Shown here piece by piece: positions 7,137 through 15,135 of a stretch of DNA of 64,000 bases. Within the stretch, counting starts at the first letter, position 1, and each line of letters opens with the position of its first letter. This DNA is from Micromonospora trifolii (GTDB lineage: Bacteria > Actinomycetota > Actinomycetes > Mycobacteriales > Micromonosporaceae): positions 1-64,000 of the forward strand of contig NZ_JAKKFD010000026.1 in NCBI RefSeq assembly GCF_022229005.1, read 5' to 3'. Below the pieces are notes generated by a model that ran no database searches, was not told where the DNA came from, and saw nothing but the letters and a program-made list of their open reading frames with translations. The translations under genes were made by a program, and so were the position numbers.

Positions 7137-8471
7137 ATGACCCGCACCCTGCACCTCAACGCGTTCCTGATGGGCGTCGGCCACCACGAGGCCGCCTGGC
7201 GGCACCCCCGCACCGACCCGCGTCGGGTCACCGACGTACGGCACTTCCAGGAGTTGGCCCGGATCGCCGAACGCGGCACCCTCGACTCGCTCTTCCTCGC
7301 CGACGGCCTCTCGGTCGGGCCGAACCCCCGACACAACATCCAGGCCGTCTTCGAGCCGCTGACCCTGCTCGCGTCGCTCGCCGCGGTGACCGAACACATC
7401 GGTCTCATCGCGACGGTCTCCACCACCTACAACGAGCCGTTCCACGTCGCCCGCAAGTTCGCCTCGCTGGACCACCTCAGCGGCGGCCGGGCCGGCTGGA
7501 ACATCGTCACCTCCGCCCAGGAGCGGGAGGCGGTCAACTTCAACCGGGACAGCCACCCCGAACACGCCGACCGGTACCGGCGGGCCGCCGAGTTCGTCGA
7601 CGTGGCGATCAAGCTCTGGGACAGCTGGGAGGACGACGCGCTGGTCTTCGACACCACGGCCGGGGTGTTCGCCGACACCGACCGGGTGCACGAGGTGGCG
7701 CACCGCGGGCCCGAGTTCCAGGTCCGTGGCCCGTTGAACATCCCCCGGGGGCCGCAGGGCCGACCGCTGCTGGTGCAGGCCGGCTCGTCGCCGGACGGGG
7801 TCGCCTTCGCCGCCCGCTACGCCGAGGCGGTCTTCACCGCGCAGCAGACCCTCGCCGACGGGCAGAGCTTCTACGCCGAGCTGCGCCGGCAGGTCACCGC
7901 CGCCGGCCGGGACCCGAACCTGGTGAAGGTCCTGCCCGGCATCGCGCCGGTGCTCGGCGGCACCGAGGCCGAGGCGCAGGCGCTCGCCGCCGAGCTGGAG
8001 GAGCTGATCGTCCCGGACTACGCCCTGGCCCAGCTCTCCGGGATGCTCGGCATCGACCTGACCGGCCTGCCGCTGGACGGGCCGCTGCCGGAGCTGCCGG
8101 CCGCCGGCACCGTGCAGGCGCACCAGAGCCGCTACCAGCTCGTCACCGAGCTGGCCCGCCGGGAACAGCTCACCATCCGCCAGCTGATCGGCCGGCTCGG
8201 CGGCGGCCGGGGTCACCGGGTCGTCGCGGGTACGCCCGAGCAGGTCGCCGACCAGATCGAGCTGTGGTTCACCCAGGGCGCCGCCGACGGGTTCAACATC
8301 ATGCCGCCGCACCTGCCCGGCGGGCTCGCCGACTTCGTCGACCACGTGGTGCCGGTGCTGCGCTCCCGTGGGCTGTTCCGCACCGAGTACACCGGTCGGA
8401 CGCTGCGCGAGCACTACGGCCTGCCCCGACCGGCCAGCGCGTACGCGGCGTCGGCCCTGGTGCCGGCGTGA
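7137..8471 (+). CDS. NtaA/DmoA-family FMN-dependent monooxygenase
   Basis: This 444-residue luciferase-like (LLM) protein uses reduced FMN and oxygen to cleave C-S or C-N bonds. Family marks are the N-terminal LHLNAFLMGVGHHEAAW, the block HLSGGRAGWNIVTSAQEREAVNFNRD, the pattern PQGRPLLVQAGSSPDGVAFAARYAEAVF, and DGFNIMPPHLPGGLADFVDHVVP. These fit the NtaA/SnaA/DszA/DmoA group. The reduced flavin probably comes from the flavin reductase encoded next, whose GTG overlaps its stop (GTGA). In this context the substrate is probably a sulfonate, sulfone or sulfide imported by SsuABC. Confidence 0.88.
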   Translation: MTRTLHLNAFLMGVGHHEAAWRHPRTDPRRVTDVRHFQELARIAERGTLDSLFLADGLSVGPNPRHNIQAVFEPLTLLASLAAVTEHIGLIATVSTTYNEPFHVARKFASLDHLSGGRAGWNIVTSAQEREAVNFNRDSHPEHADRYRRAAEFVDVAIKLWDSWEDDALVFDTTAGVFADTDRVHEVAHRGPEFQVRGPLNIPRGPQGRPLLVQAGSSPDGVAFAARYAEAVFTAQQTLADGQSFYAELRRQVTAAGRDPNLVKVLPGIAPVLGGTEAEAQALAAELEELIVPDYALAQLSGMLGIDLTGLPLDGPLPELPAAGTVQAHQSRYQLVTELARREQLTIRQLIGRLGGGRGHRVVAGTPEQVADQIELWFTQGAADGFNIMPPHLPGGLADFVDHVVPVLRSRGLFRTEYTGRTLREHYGLPRPASAYAASALVPA

Positions 8472-9028
8472 CCACCGTGGAGCGCCCCTCGGCGGACATC
8501 GCCGGGCTGCGACCGGTGAACGCGGACCTGTTCCGCGCTCTGCTGCGGCGGCAGGCCAGCAGCGTCACAGTGGTCACCGCTGTCGCCCGCGCCACCGAAC
8601 CCGCCTGCCTCGGTGGAATCGGCGCGCCGATCCGGGCGGGCTTCACCGCGACCTCGTTCACCTCGGTGTCGCTGGACCCACCGCTGGTCTCGTTCTGCCT
8701 CGGAGTGGCGTCGTCGAGCTGGCCGGTGCTCGCCCGCGCCGAGCACGTCGCGGTGCATCTGCTGAGCGCAGGCCAGCGGGAGGCCGCCACGGTCTTCGCG
8801 ACCAGCGGCATCGACCGGTTCGCCGCGTACCCGGACTGGACGTCCGGACCGTTCGGGGTGCCGATGCTCGACGGGGTGCTGGCCCGGCTGCTCTGCCGGG
8901 TGGTGCACCGGGTCCCGGCCGGCGACCACACACTGGTGATCGCCGAGCCGCTGGCGCTCGGCGACGGCGGCGACGGCGCGCCACTGGTCCACCACCGGGG
9001 CGGCTACACGACCGCCGTCTCGCCGTGA
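8468..9028 (+). CDS. Flavin reductase (HpaC/DszD-like)
   Basis: This 186-residue protein reduces free FMN with NAD(P)H to feed the preceding monooxygenase. The flavin-reductase-like fold is shown by SSVTVVTAV, GFTATSFTSVSLDPPLVSFCLG, and the C-terminal DHTLVIAEPLALG. The start is GTG at 8468 within the previous stop, so the two partners are translationally coupled as expected for a two-component monooxygenase. A short glycine-rich insert (EPACLGGIGAPIRA) precedes the first core motif. Confidence 0.87.
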   Translation: MTTVERPSADIAGLRPVNADLFRALLRRQASSVTVVTAVARATEPACLGGIGAPIRAGFTATSFTSVSLDPPLVSFCLGVASSSWPVLARAEHVAVHLLSAGQREAATVFATSGIDRFAAYPDWTSGPFGVPMLDGVLARLLCRVVHRVPAGDHTLVIAEPLALGDGGDGAPLVHHRGGYTTAVSP

Positions 9029-9098
9029 GCGAGCGCAGCGAACGAACCGTCGGGCACGTGGCAGGTCACGGCGGCACCCAGCGAAGCGGAGTGCCGAC
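9029..9098. other. Intergenic GAGCG/AGCGAA repeat segment
   Basis: The 70-bp gap holds GAGCGAGCGCAGCGAACGAA and CAGCGAAGCGGAG, short imperfect repeats, with GTCGGGCAC and GTGCCGAC able to pair as a bulged stem. Such AGCGA-rich intergenic strings are common in this actinomycete group. It breaks the otherwise overlapping operon and may attenuate or terminate partially. Confidence 0.4.
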
Positions 9099-9713
9099 GT
9101 GACCGCACCGACCACGGCCGACCTGCTCGCGTTGGACCGGGCCGCCCAGGACCTGCTGTTCCGGGCGGCCCGCACGGCCAACACGTTCACCGACGAGCCG
9201 GTCACCGACGCCCAGGTCGCGGCGATCCACGACCTGATCCGGTACGGGCCGACCGCGTACAACGGTCAGCCGTTGCGGGTGCTGCTGCTCCGCTCGGCGG
9301 CGGCGCGGGCGCGGCTGCTGCCGTACGTCTCGTCGAGCAACCGGGCGAAGACGGCCAGCGCGCCACTGGTGGCGGTGCTCGCCGCCGACGTGGACTTCCA
9401 CGACCGGCTACCCGAGCTGTACCCGCACCGGCCGCAGGCCCGCGACTGGCTGAGCGACCGCCCGTCCCGCGCCGAGCAGGCCCGCTTCAGCGCGACCCTC
9501 CAGATCGGTTACCTGCTGGTGGGCGTACGCGCCGCCGGGCTGGCCGCCGGCCCGATGGCCGGGTTCGACGCGGCAGGGGTGACCCGCGAGTTCTTCCCCG
9601 ACGGCCGGCACGAGGCGCTGCTGCTGCTCAACCTGGGCCACCCCGGCCCGGACGCCTGGGCGGAGCGGCGGCTGCCCCGACTCAGCACCGAGGAGGTGGT
9701 GTGGACGCTGTGA
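9099..9713 (+). CDS. Nitroreductase family protein, RutE/HadB-like
   Basis: This 204-residue FMN enzyme resembles malonic semialdehyde reductases. Marks are an N-terminal RTANTFTDEPVTD, the FMN-contact region YGPTAYNGQPLRVLLLRS, QARFSATLQIGYLLVGVRAAGLAAGPM with GF-D, and the terminal LLLLNLGHPG. The GTG at 9099 is the start. It could reduce an aldehyde or quinone released by the monooxygenase, but this is inference from position. It ends 13 bp from the convergent Rrf2 gene. Confidence 0.83.
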   Translation: MTAPTTADLLALDRAAQDLLFRAARTANTFTDEPVTDAQVAAIHDLIRYGPTAYNGQPLRVLLLRSAAARARLLPYVSSSNRAKTASAPLVAVLAADVDFHDRLPELYPHRPQARDWLSDRPSRAEQARFSATLQIGYLLVGVRAAGLAAGPMAGFDAAGVTREFFPDGRHEALLLLNLGHPGPDAWAERRLPRLSTEEVVWTL

Positions 9714-9726
9714 GCCGGGCCCACTG

Positions 9727-10182
9727 TCAGCGGGGCTCCCACGCGTCGGGCAGCGCGGTGAGCTTGCGGACGTGCGCGGGCAGTCGACCGCTGACGATCT
9801 CGGCGAGGCTCACCTCGTCGACGACCCGCCGCACGGCGGCGCGGACCGCCACCCACAGGCCGGGCAGGTTCTCCGCCGAGCCCTCGTACCTGGTCTCCTC
9901 GGGGCGCAGCCCGCGTACTCCGGCCAGCGGGCCTTCGACGGCGCGCAGCACCGCGCCGACGGTCACCTCGCGTGGTGGGCGCGCGAGGGTGTAGCCGCCC
10001 TCGGCGCCGCGTTGGGCGCGGACGATGCCGGCCCGGCGAAGATCCGCCAGGACCGCCTCCAGGAACTTGCGGGGCATGTCCTGCTCCGCGGCGATGGCCT
10101 GGGTGGACAGCAGCGAGGGGTACGCGGTGGCGAGGCTCAACGCCGCTCGTACCGCGTAGTCGCCGCGCGCGGAGATTTGCAC
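9727..10182 (-). CDS. Rrf2-family transcriptional regulator, CymR-like
   Basis: This 151-residue protein begins VQISARGDYAVRAAL, the standard Rrf2 opening, so the GTG at 10182 is preferred to upstream ATGs. The helix-turn-helix covers STQAIAAEQDMPRKFLEAVLADLRRAGIVRAQRGAEGGY. The three cysteines that hold an Fe-S cluster in IscR and NsrR are absent, as in the cysteine-metabolism repressor CymR. Its position beside a sulfonate operon fits a sulfur-responsive repressor. It starts 7 bp after the AraC gene and is probably co-transcribed with it. Confidence 0.85.
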   Translation of the reverse strand: MQISARGDYAVRAALSLATAYPSLLSTQAIAAEQDMPRKFLEAVLADLRRAGIVRAQRGAEGGYTLARPPREVTVGAVLRAVEGPLAGVRGLRPEETRYEGSAENLPGLWVAVRAAVRRVVDEVSLAEIVSGRLPAHVRKLTALPDAWEPR

Positions 10183-10189
10183 CCTGCCA

Positions 10190-11182
10190 TCATGCCCGCC
10201 CGGTGCCGCCCAGCCCTCCGGCGGGCGGCCCAGGTCTCGTGGCGTGCCCGCCATTTGTGGGTTCGCCAGGTGTGCCGGTGCGGAACCGGCCGCCGTTGGC
10301 GCCCGTCGACTCGGCGGGCGGTCGAGGTCGGACGACCCGGCCGGCAGCCGGTTGGTCTCGGGCGGCCCGGAACGCGCCGGGGCTGACCCCGACTTCGCGG
10401 GTGAAGAAGCGGCCGAAGTTCGTGGGTTCGGAGAAGCCGAGGCGCCGGCCTATCTGGGCGATCGGCTGATCCGTCGCGGCCAGCAACCGGCCGGCCTGCA
10501 ACGCGACCCGCTCGTCGATGACCTGTTTGGCGCTGCGACCGGTGACGGCCAGGCAGGCCCGGGTCAGGGTGCGCACCGAGCAGCCGAGCGCGGCCGCATA
10601 GTCCTCCACGCGCCGGGTGTGCGGGTAGCCGTGCTCCACCTCGCGGCGGAACCTGTGGAACGTCTCGTCCTCGGGTCGGGACGGCGACCGGTCGGTGTGG
10701 GCCACGGCCAGCCGCAGCAGCAGCACTGCCAGTTGGTGCCGGAGCAGCGCGCGGGCGGTGGGGCCGTCGGGGTGCCGTCGGCAGTCCACCGCCAACTGGC
10801 TCACCTCGCTGATCACCGCGTCCTCGTCCTCGCCGGCCAGCTGCCGCCAGGTCGCGGTGGTGGTCAGGTCGACGTCGAAGCCGCGCAGCGCCTCGGGATC
10901 CCAGGCGACAACCGTGGCGTCGAACTGGGGGCCGGCGCAGCGCAGCACCTGACCGGGGCGGACCCGCAGCAGCGTGCCGGGCCGGCACGGCAGCAGATGA
11001 AAGTCGAGTTCCGCGTCGCCGTGCCCACGCGTGGTGAGAATCAACAGCTCCCGCTCGACGATCACCGGACGACGCCAGCCCGGGTCACCGGCAAGATCAG
11101 CCAGCGCGAACGTGGCTATCTCGTCGGTGACGGGAGACGCCGTTCCGATCGATGGCGCGGGGGAGGGATCGGTGGAGACCAT
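10190..11182 (-). CDS. AraC-family transcriptional regulator
   Basis: The 330-residue protein has an N-terminal cupin-like ligand region (RELLILTTRGHGDAELDFH, LLRVRPGQVLRC) and a C-terminal AraC domain. The two helix-turn-helices are VEDYAAALGCSVRTLTRACL and IAQIGRRLGFSEPTNFGRFF, followed by the family's G-x-S-P-x-x-F/R ending. About 60 disordered residues follow. I chose the ATG at 11182 because the upstream extension reads unlike protein. It is divergent from the SDR gene and upstream of the Rrf2 gene in the same direction. Confidence 0.85.
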   Translation of the reverse strand: MVSTDPSPAPSIGTASPVTDEIATFALADLAGDPGWRRPVIVERELLILTTRGHGDAELDFHLLPCRPGTLLRVRPGQVLRCAGPQFDATVVAWDPEALRGFDVDLTTTATWRQLAGEDEDAVISEVSQLAVDCRRHPDGPTARALLRHQLAVLLLRLAVAHTDRSPSRPEDETFHRFRREVEHGYPHTRRVEDYAAALGCSVRTLTRACLAVTGRSAKQVIDERVALQAGRLLAATDQPIAQIGRRLGFSEPTNFGRFFTREVGVSPGAFRAARDQPAAGRVVRPRPPAESTGANGGRFRTGTPGEPTNGGHATRPGPPAGGLGGTGRA

Positions 11183-11378
11183 CGCCTGCGACGGTAGCCC
11201 GAACCGCAGGTCACCGCATCCCGATCGACGTTCGTAGCGGAATCCGCGGCGCGCCACGGGCTTGTCCCGGTCCTGGCGGGCGGGCTACGTTACCCGGCGG
11301 TAGCGCCGTCGGTCCGCGGTCCACCCGGCATCCGCCGGCCACTCGACCGGCCGGCGGCCCCCGCCGACTCGCGATGGG

Positions 11379-12161
11379 ATGGGCATGACGCAGCTGTTTT
11401 CGGTCGAAGGTAAGACGGTCCTGGTCACCGGCGGCTCGCGGGGGATTGGGCTGATGATCGCCCAGGGCTTCGTCCGGGCCGGCGCACACGTGATCATCTC
11501 GTCGCGCAAGGCGGATGTGTGCGAGGCGGTCGCCACCACCCTGTCCGCCGAGGGCCGCTGCGAGGCCATCCCCGCCGACCTCGGCGACGACGCCGGCGCC
11601 GAGACGCTGGCCGCCGCCGTCCGCGAGCGCTTCGACCGCCTCGACGTGCTGGTCAACAACGCCGGCGCGACCTGGGGCGCACCGCTGGAGGACTACCCCG
11701 AGGCCGCGTTCGACAAGCTCTGGGCCGTCAACGTCAAGGCCGTCTTCCGGCTCACCACAGCGCTGCTGCCGGCGCTGCGCGCCGCCGCCAGCGCGGACGA
11801 CCCGGCCCGCGTGATCAACATCGGGTCGATCGACGGCATCCGGGTGCCGATGATGGAGGTGTACGCGTACTCGGCCACCAAGGCGGCCGTGCACATGCTC
11901 ACCCGCAGCCTCGCCCACCAACTCGCCGGTGAGCAGATCACCGTCAACGCGATAGCGCCCGGCCCGTTCGAGAGCAAGATGATGGCGTTCGCGCTCGACG
12001 ACCCGGCGAGCAGGGCCGCCATCGAGCAGCAGGTGCCGCTGGGCCGCATCGGGCGCCCCGACGACATGGCCGGCACCGCCATCTACCTCTCGTCGCGCGC
12101 CGGCGCATACCTGACCGGAGCTGTCATTCCCGTCGACGGCGGCATCACCACGCACGGCTGA
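11379..12161 (+). CDS. SDR-family NAD(P)-dependent oxidoreductase
   Basis: This 260-residue short-chain dehydrogenase shows TGGSRGIG for cofactor binding, NNAG, a catalytic serine in NIGSIDGI, and YSATK with the catalytic Tyr and Lys. The C-terminus AYLTGAVIPVDGG is typical of 3-oxoacyl-ACP-reductase-like members, and the N-terminus LFSVEGKTVLVTGG recalls the RhlG branch. Substrate unknown. Two ATGs (11379 and 11385) could start it. It is divergent from the AraC gene, so AraC may control it. Confidence 0.88.
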   Translation: MGMTQLFSVEGKTVLVTGGSRGIGLMIAQGFVRAGAHVIISSRKADVCEAVATTLSAEGRCEAIPADLGDDAGAETLAAAVRERFDRLDVLVNNAGATWGAPLEDYPEAAFDKLWAVNVKAVFRLTTALLPALRAAASADDPARVINIGSIDGIRVPMMEVYAYSATKAAVHMLTRSLAHQLAGEQITVNAIAPGPFESKMMAFALDDPASRAAIEQQVPLGRIGRPDDMAGTAIYLSSRAGAYLTGAVIPVDGGITTHG

Positions 12162-12209
12162 GCACCGGCCGACCCGGGGAGCACTGTCCGCGTACTCCCT
12201 GGGTGTGTG

Positions 12210-12248
12210 CCGGGGCCGCGCGGACTCGGCAGATCCGCGCGGCCCCGG
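12210..12248 (+). terminator. Hairpin terminator after the SDR gene
   Basis: Perfect 15-bp arms at 12210-12224 and 12234-12248 (CCGGGGCCGCGCGGA and complement) enclose a 9-nt loop, between the SDR stop and the convergent SsgB stop. It may serve both genes. Confidence 0.75.
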
Positions 12249-12275
12249 TGTGGCCGATGTTGCCCGTTCGGGCGG

Positions 12276-12707
12276 TCAGCGACCGGCGAGCAGCCGGTTC
12301 ACCGCCGTGTCGACGTCCAGGTGCTCGGCCTCACGGCCGCGCGGGACGACGACGTAGGTCCGTCGAAGGAAACGCACCAGGACGCTGCGCGGCACCTCGA
12401 AGAGGGCGTTGCCGTCCGGTGACGAGAGGGCCAGCGCGACGAAGTCGCCACGCGGTGTGGCCCAGGGCCAGACCCGCACATCCCCGATGCCGGCCGGCTC
12501 GTCCAGGCCGGTGACCAGAAGTTCGCGAGCGAACGACCAACTCACCGCCTCGCCCCCTGCCGATTCGGCATGGAACAGGACATGGACCGCATACGGGTCA
12601 GCAGGGTCGTAACGCAGACTGGCACGCACCGGCAAGGCGGTGGCGTCAGGTGCGACGAGCCTTAGCGACGTCTCGACCTCTACGGTCGTCGGTCGGATGA
12701 CACTCAT
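12276..12707 (-). CDS. ssgB: SsgA-like sporulation/cell-division protein, SsgB type
   Basis: This 143-residue SALP protein helps position the division ring for sporulation septa in filamentous actinobacteria. It matches SsgB through most of its length: SLRLVAPDATALPVRASLRY, DPADPYAVHVLFHAE, WSFARELLVTGL, GDVRVWPW, and LALSSPDGNALFEVP. The stop lies 30 bp from the SDR terminator. Upstream is ~270 bp of non-coding DNA that should hold its promoter. SsgB is the only SALP present in nearly all morphologically complex actinomycetes, so this supports the host assignment. Confidence 0.9.
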   Translation of the reverse strand: MSVIRPTTVEVETSLRLVAPDATALPVRASLRYDPADPYAVHVLFHAESAGGEAVSWSFARELLVTGLDEPAGIGDVRVWPWATPRGDFVALALSSPDGNALFEVPRSVLVRFLRRTYVVVPRGREAEHLDVDTAVNRLLAGR

Positions 12708-12980
12708 GGACGTTCTCCCCCCGGCACCGCTGCGGAACGCGCGTGTCCCGCTTTTCCCATACTCAGGTGCTACTCCTGGCTACGCTCCGCCATACGCTGA
12801 CTTCACCCAGTGGTGGGAAGGGGGACGGAAAGGCCGCGTGAATGTGAGCATTCATGTAGGATTTCCGGTTCTGCCCAGTGCGTGATCCCGCCCGGTATCG
12901 GGTGGCTCAGTCGTCGACTTACTCCGGTAACGTCCAGTCGGCCGTTGCAGTGACGGGCCCGAGCGACACTGGGGGGTGAA

Positions 12981-13613
12981 ATGGTGACGAAGCAATCCTC
13001 AGTGGATCCGGCGGCGGCGCCCGGCCCGCCGAAAGTCGCGGTCCGAGCAGCCGAAAAGCGGGGGTACGGAGTGCCGATGGAGCAGCCCGAGCGGGCCGGT
13101 CGGCCGGCGTCCGACGCCGGTCGTCCGAGCGGTGATGGTGGCGGCACCGATGCCGGCACCGATGCTGGTCGTGGTGCTGGTGGCGGCGGAGTCGCCGTGC
13201 AGGATCGGCCACACCGTCCCCGCTGGCGCGAGCGGATCTCGCTGACCCTCGACCTCATCCGCGCCAACCCCACCGGCCGGATCGCACTCAAGATTTTCAT
13301 CGCCATCGCCGGAGCTTTGGTGGTGACCATCGGCATCGCCCTCATCCCGCTTCCCGGGCCAGGCTGGCTGCTGGTGATCGCCGGCCTGGGCATCTGGGCC
13401 GTCGAATACCACTGGGCGCGCCGGCTGCTCGGCTTCACCCGCCGCCACGTCCACGGATGGACACGCTGGGTAACCAGGCAGTCGCTTCTGGTCCGAATCG
13501 TGCTCGGGTCCGTCGGCCTGGTCTTCGTGGCCACGGTGGTCTGGCTGTCCCTCAAGTACAGCCTCGGCATCGACGTGGTGGCCGAGGCAATGCACTACCT
13601 CGCGACCCACTGA
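12981..13613 (+). CDS. PGPGW-motif membrane protein (TIGR02611 type)
   Basis: This 210-residue protein has ~85 disordered, Gly/Asp-rich N-terminal residues, then three to four membrane helices. The family mark LIPLPGPGWLLVIAGLGIW lies at about residues 125-143, and the helix VRIVLGSVGLVFVATVVWLSL is near the C-terminus. ATG at 12981 is preceded by GGGGGGTGAA. No function is established for this family. It is followed by tRNA-Val 50 bp later. Confidence 0.83.
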   Translation: MVTKQSSVDPAAAPGPPKVAVRAAEKRGYGVPMEQPERAGRPASDAGRPSGDGGGTDAGTDAGRGAGGGGVAVQDRPHRPRWRERISLTLDLIRANPTGRIALKIFIAIAGALVVTIGIALIPLPGPGWLLVIAGLGIWAVEYHWARRLLGFTRRHVHGWTRWVTRQSLLVRIVLGSVGLVFVATVVWLSLKYSLGIDVVAEAMHYLATH

Positions 13614-13663
13614 CCCCGGATTTCCGGTCCGGTTCCACGATCGGGTAGAGTCAGTGGCGCTGA

Positions 13664-13735
13664 GGGCGATTAGCTCAGTGGGAGAGCGCTTCGTTCACAC
13701 CGAAGAGGTCGCTGGTTCGATACCAGCATCGCCCA
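13664..13735 (+). tRNA. tRNA-Val (CAC anticodon)
   Basis: The 72-nt cloverleaf has a 7-bp acceptor stem GGGCGAT/ATCGCCC, a D-arm with GCTCAGTGGGAGAGC, an anticodon stem CTTCG/CGAAG with loop TTCACAC (anticodon CAC, reading GTG), and a T-arm GCTGG TTCGATA CCAGC. CCA is not encoded. An integrase remnant lies directly downstream, consistent with past use as an attachment site. Confidence 0.95.
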
Positions 13736-13756
13736 CTCTCAGTTCGCACAGGTCAG

Positions 13757-13788
13757 AGGCCGCTTCCCGATTTCGGGAGGTGGCCTTT
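13757..13788 (+). terminator. Intrinsic terminator after tRNA-Val
   Basis: A 13-bp stem with two G-U pairs (13757-13769 with 13774-13786) and an ATTT loop is followed by TTTCT. It can serve the tRNA and, read the other way, the integrase remnant. Confidence 0.7.
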
Positions 13789-13823
13789 CTGCTGTCGTAC
13801 AACAGCTAAGTACAGCAACGGCG

Positions 13824-13975
13824 TCATTGGCCCAGTGAATCGCGAAGGCGTTTGAGGACGTCTCTGGTCGCCTTGTTGGATACCTGTATAGATCTCCATC
13901 GTCACGGCGAAGTGGGCGTGCCTCAGCACCTGCATGGCGGCTCTGGGGTGGACGTCGAGGTCAGCGGGCGCAGTC
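13824..13975 (-). pseudogene. Tyrosine recombinase (integrase) C-terminal remnant
   Basis: On the reverse strand PRAAMQVLRHAHFAVTMEIY matches the integrase C-terminus, including the nucleophile tyrosine in MEIYT. One frame change later the sequence continues VSNKATRDVLKRLRDSLGQ to a stop at 13824. Upstream of ~13975 the similarity ends, so the catalytic Arg boxes are gone. This is a truncated, frameshifted relic of a phage or integrative element that used the adjacent tRNA-Val gene. Confidence 0.75.
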
Positions 13976-14045
13976 CGGCGTAGGCGATCGGTTGGCCGTC
14001 AAGGCTGCCTTGACGGTGGTCGGCCGTCGTGGCGCCGCTGCCCGC

Positions 14046-14165
14046 GGCCGCACACCAGCAACGACAACCCGCACAGCGAAGCGCACTTCAAGACACTGGA
14101 GTACCGGCCCGGCTGCCCCGACCGCTTCGACAACATCGAACAGGCCCGAACCTTCTGCTGGTCGG
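14046..14165 (+). pseudogene. IS3-type transposase fragment
   Basis: A forward-strand stretch reads HTSNDNPHSEAHFKTLEYRP then DRFDNIEQARTFCW. This is the conserved end of the rve/DDE core of IS3-family transposases (SNDNPYSEAQFKTLKYRPxFPDRF in intact copies). Only ~40 codons remain, with no start, stop or inverted repeats. It is debris of an insertion sequence within the tRNA-linked accessory zone. Confidence 0.75.
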
Positions 14166-14206
14166 CACGGTGCAGGGTTCGAGGGGCCCGATCTACGCTT
14201 CGGCCA

Positions 14207-14464
14207 TCAGTCCGAGGTCCGGATCTGCTCCAGGTAGGTCAGAGGCTTCCGGCAGAACTCCAGCAGCTCCCGCAGCGCGTCCTTCTCCGCCGTGGTGATC
14301 ACGACGTTCTCCTCCGACAGGGCGCCGACGAGCGTCTCGAGCGCCATGGGCCATTCCCCGGCGCCGCCGTCTTGCAGAACCATCGGCCGGTACCTCGGGC
14401 TGATCTTAGGTGCGAGTTGGTCGGTGATCTGGCGGCTGAACCAGTGAAAACCGTTGAGGTCCAT
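14207..14464 (-). CDS. MafI-like immunity protein
   Basis: This 85-residue acidic helical protein has the pattern GEWPMALETLVGALSEENV followed by TTAEKDALRELLEF. This matches the short MafI-family immunity proteins (GEWxxALExLxxxLxE). It starts 22 bp after the EndoU-like toxin gene, with GGGAG ahead of the ATG. Toxin-immunity order and spacing, and the pairing of MafI with EndoU toxins in Neisseria, support the role. It would neutralise the toxin in the cytoplasm. Recognition is by eye only. Confidence 0.6.
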   Translation of the reverse strand: MDLNGFHWFSRQITDQLAPKISPRYRPMVLQDGGAGEWPMALETLVGALSEENVVITTAEKDALRELLEFCRKPLTYLEQIRTSD

Positions 14465-14486
14465 GGGTCTCCCGTAGGTGCGGTGG

Positions 14487-15125
14487 CTAGGTCGGCCGGT
14501 TGGCCGGCGGGTTGGTGGTGACGCCCTCGCCGCTGAGCGGGTAGCCGCCGGAGATGCTGCCGTCCTTGTCCAGGGTAACCATCATGGTGATGCCGTCGCG
14601 GGTGCCGGTGACGCGCCAGCCGTCGCCGCCGAGGCGCGCCTCAGGGGGGCTGTCGGGGTTGGTGGCGATGCTCTTGAACCAGCCCTCGACCTGCTCCTTG
14701 GTGGTGCCGGGCGGGAAGAGCGTCTTGTTGGGCTCGGTGGACGAAGGCTTGTGGTTGCCACTGCCCAGGCCGTCGCCGTCCCAGATCTTGTCCATCGCCC
14801 CGTCGCCCATCTGACCGAAGCGGTGCATGTCGTACTTCGCGTCGGTGAACTCGGGGTCGTCCCAGGGGTTGGTCCTCTTGGGCGCCTCGGGCTCGGATGT
14901 GTCGGCGTCCTTCGGGCGGCCCTCCCGGACGCGATCGAGGCCGTGCTGCTGGGCTGCTCCCACGCGCTTGGGCATCATTGCGGGGTTGAACTTTTTAGGC
15001 TTGGGGCCATCGTCGCCACCGCCGTGCGGTGGGGTGGGGCCTGAGGGGCGCTTGTGGAGACCCGCCACAGCGAACAGGACCACCAGGACGGCGGTGGTCC
15101 GCAGAGCCGCCATGAGCTGTCGCAT
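14487..15125 (-). CDS. EndoU-like toxin domain protein
   Basis: The 212-residue protein has an N-terminal hydrophobic segment (TTAVLVVLFAVAGL, residues 10-23), a Pro/Gly/Lys linker and a C-terminal domain. That domain reads DMHRFGQMGD (H101), DGDGLGSGNHKPS (H125), KTLFPPG (K134), IATNP, GTRDGITMMVTLDKDGSI and GGYP. This follows bacterial EndoU RNases, whose catalytic triad is two His and a Lys. It probably cleaves RNA in target cells. It follows the WXG gene by 10 bp and precedes the immunity gene. The short length and signal-like N-terminus are unusual: such toxins are normally the C-terminus of a larger WXG polypeptide. Confidence 0.65.
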   Translation of the reverse strand: MRQLMAALRTTAVLVVLFAVAGLHKRPSGPTPPHGGGDDGPKPKKFNPAMMPKRVGAAQQHGLDRVREGRPKDADTSEPEAPKRTNPWDDPEFTDAKYDMHRFGQMGDGAMDKIWDGDGLGSGNHKPSSTEPNKTLFPPGTTKEQVEGWFKSIATNPDSPPEARLGGDGWRVTGTRDGITMMVTLDKDGSISGGYPLSGEGVTTNPPANRPT

Positions 15126-15135
15126 CGAGGGCCGC

